NCBI RefSeq assembly: GCF_004792515.1
Contig: NZ_CP038865.1
Location: 50,001 to 114,000, forward strand
DNA from: Vagococcus xieshaowenii
GTDB lineage: Bacteria > Bacillota > Bacilli > Lactobacillales > Vagococcaceae
Direction: 5' to 3'
Length of the DNA stretch: 64,000 bases
Under the pieces are notes generated by a model. That model saw nothing but the letters and a program-made list of their open reading frames with translations, made no database searches and was not told the DNA's origin. Shown piece by piece: positions 63,537 through 64,000 of the stretch (its first letter is position 1; each line of letters opens with the position of its first letter). A program made the translations under genes and the position numbers.

Positions 63537-64000
63537 GCTAGAGACCTCCTAACTTGCTCGCTCAATTTATCGACAATTGCAACGGTAATTAATATAGTTA
63601 AAATAATAATCGAGACACGTTCGTAATTCATTAATGCCATAGAAGAGTTAAGTATAACACCAATTCCACCAGCTCCAACATATCCTAGAACCGTTGATGA
63701 ACGAACATTTACTTCAAACGCATAGAAAGCATAGCTCGTAAATTGACTCAAAATTTGTGGAGCGATTGACCAAATAGCAATTTGTATTTTATTCGCCCCA
63801 ACCGCTGATGCGGCTTCAATAGGACCATAGTCAATTGTTTCAATGGCTTGGAACATTAGTTGAGAGACCATTCCAAATGTGAAAACCGCGATTGTTAGTA
63901 CCCCCGTTGCTTCTCCAATTCCGAAGATTGCGACTAAAAGTGCTGCCAAAAGTAAGGTCGGAATTGTTCGGATTAGTCCTAGTAAAAATCTGGAGATAGT
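63533..64000 (-). CDS. phnE: PhnE-type ABC transporter permease (first), 5' end off-window
   Basis: At least 155 C-terminal residues; the frame runs open to position 64000, so the start lies outside. Visible are RFLLGLIRTIPTLLLAALLV, IFGIGEATGVLTIAVFTFGM, the EAA loop IEAASAVGANKIQIAIWSI, and STVLGYVGAGGIGVILNS. It is paralogous to the following permease; a PhnE pair is normal in Gram-positive phn transporters. The two metallophosphatases downstream may process the imported phosphoester. Confidence 0.88.
   Translation of the reverse strand, partial: TISRFLLGLIRTIPTLLLAALLVAIFGIGEATGVLTIAVFTFGMVSQLMFQAIETIDYGPIEAASAVGANKIQIAIWSIAPQILSQFTSYAFYAFEVNVRSSTVLGYVGAGGIGVILNSSMALMNYERVSIIILTILITVAIVDKLSEQVRRSLA

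Overview
This window comes from a low-GC Gram-positive bacterium of the Lactobacillales, most likely an Enterococcaceae member close to Vagococcus or Enterococcus. The evidence is the AT-rich codon use, strong AGGAGG-type ribosome binding sites, a walR-walK-yycH-yycI-walJ block, a radA-yacL-gltX-cysE-cysS-mrnC-rlmB-rae1 block, a sortase-anchored adhesin and a Mga-type regulator. The species is an inference; no rRNA or tRNA gene is present to confirm it.

Layout. 1-735: fragment of an ISL3-family transposase running off the left edge. 1000-9273: an 8.3-kb adhesin gene with about 16 SpaA/Cna-B repeats, including a recent 1137-bp tandem duplication. It is preceded by a 46-bp near-perfect palindrome overlapping a promoter and followed by three hairpins. 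9.3-16.8 kb: housekeeping and stress genes (MgtC-like, nucleoside deoxyribosyltransferase, a 3D-domain wall hydrolase behind a perfect WalR box, GNAT, trhO, helD). 16.9-22.4 kb: the WalRK cell-wall two-component system; yycH (walH) is split by a frameshift in a T7 tract. 22.4-27.8 kb: GNAT, hydrolase, M42 peptidase, murJ and a pseudouridine synthase. 27.8-30.1 kb: a reactive-sulfur operon (rhodanese, CoA-disulfide/persulfide reductase with rhodanese tail, CstR-like sensor) with an operator inside its promoter. 30.2-32.9 kb: YibE/F pair and a PhzF-like protein. 33-42.5 kb: dut, radA, yacL, gltX, a Cys T-box leader, cysE, cysS, mrnC, rlmB, rae1 and one unrecognised gene. 42.5-45.5 kb: a P-type ATPase behind a yybP-ykoY (manganese) riboswitch candidate. 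45.6-49 kb: a hypothetical, ogt, a small membrane protein, queG and udk. 49-55.9 kb: a Mga/PRD-type regulator divergent from a four-gene secreted/membrane operon. 56.4-57 kb: a LysM wall protein. 57-60.2 kb: an amino-sugar PTS, nanE and RpiR regulator with a cre-like site and a palindromic operator. 60.3-64 kb: two metallophosphatases and two PhnE-like ABC permeases.

How the parts fit. Much of the window concerns the cell surface: WalRK with a visible target hydrolase, MurJ, the LysM protein, the giant adhesin and the Mga-linked operon. That operon is the best candidate for an undescribed system. It encodes a small secreted beta-rich subunit, two small membrane-tethered proteins, and a 1154-residue protein. 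The large protein seems to reuse the small subunit's fold at its N-terminus and carries three WWLR-type (DUF6273-like) modules. An internal terminator after the first gene would favour excess of the small subunit. The other recurrent theme is readable regulation: T-box, Mn riboswitch, CstR operator, cre/RpiR sites and WalR box are each visible at the DNA level.
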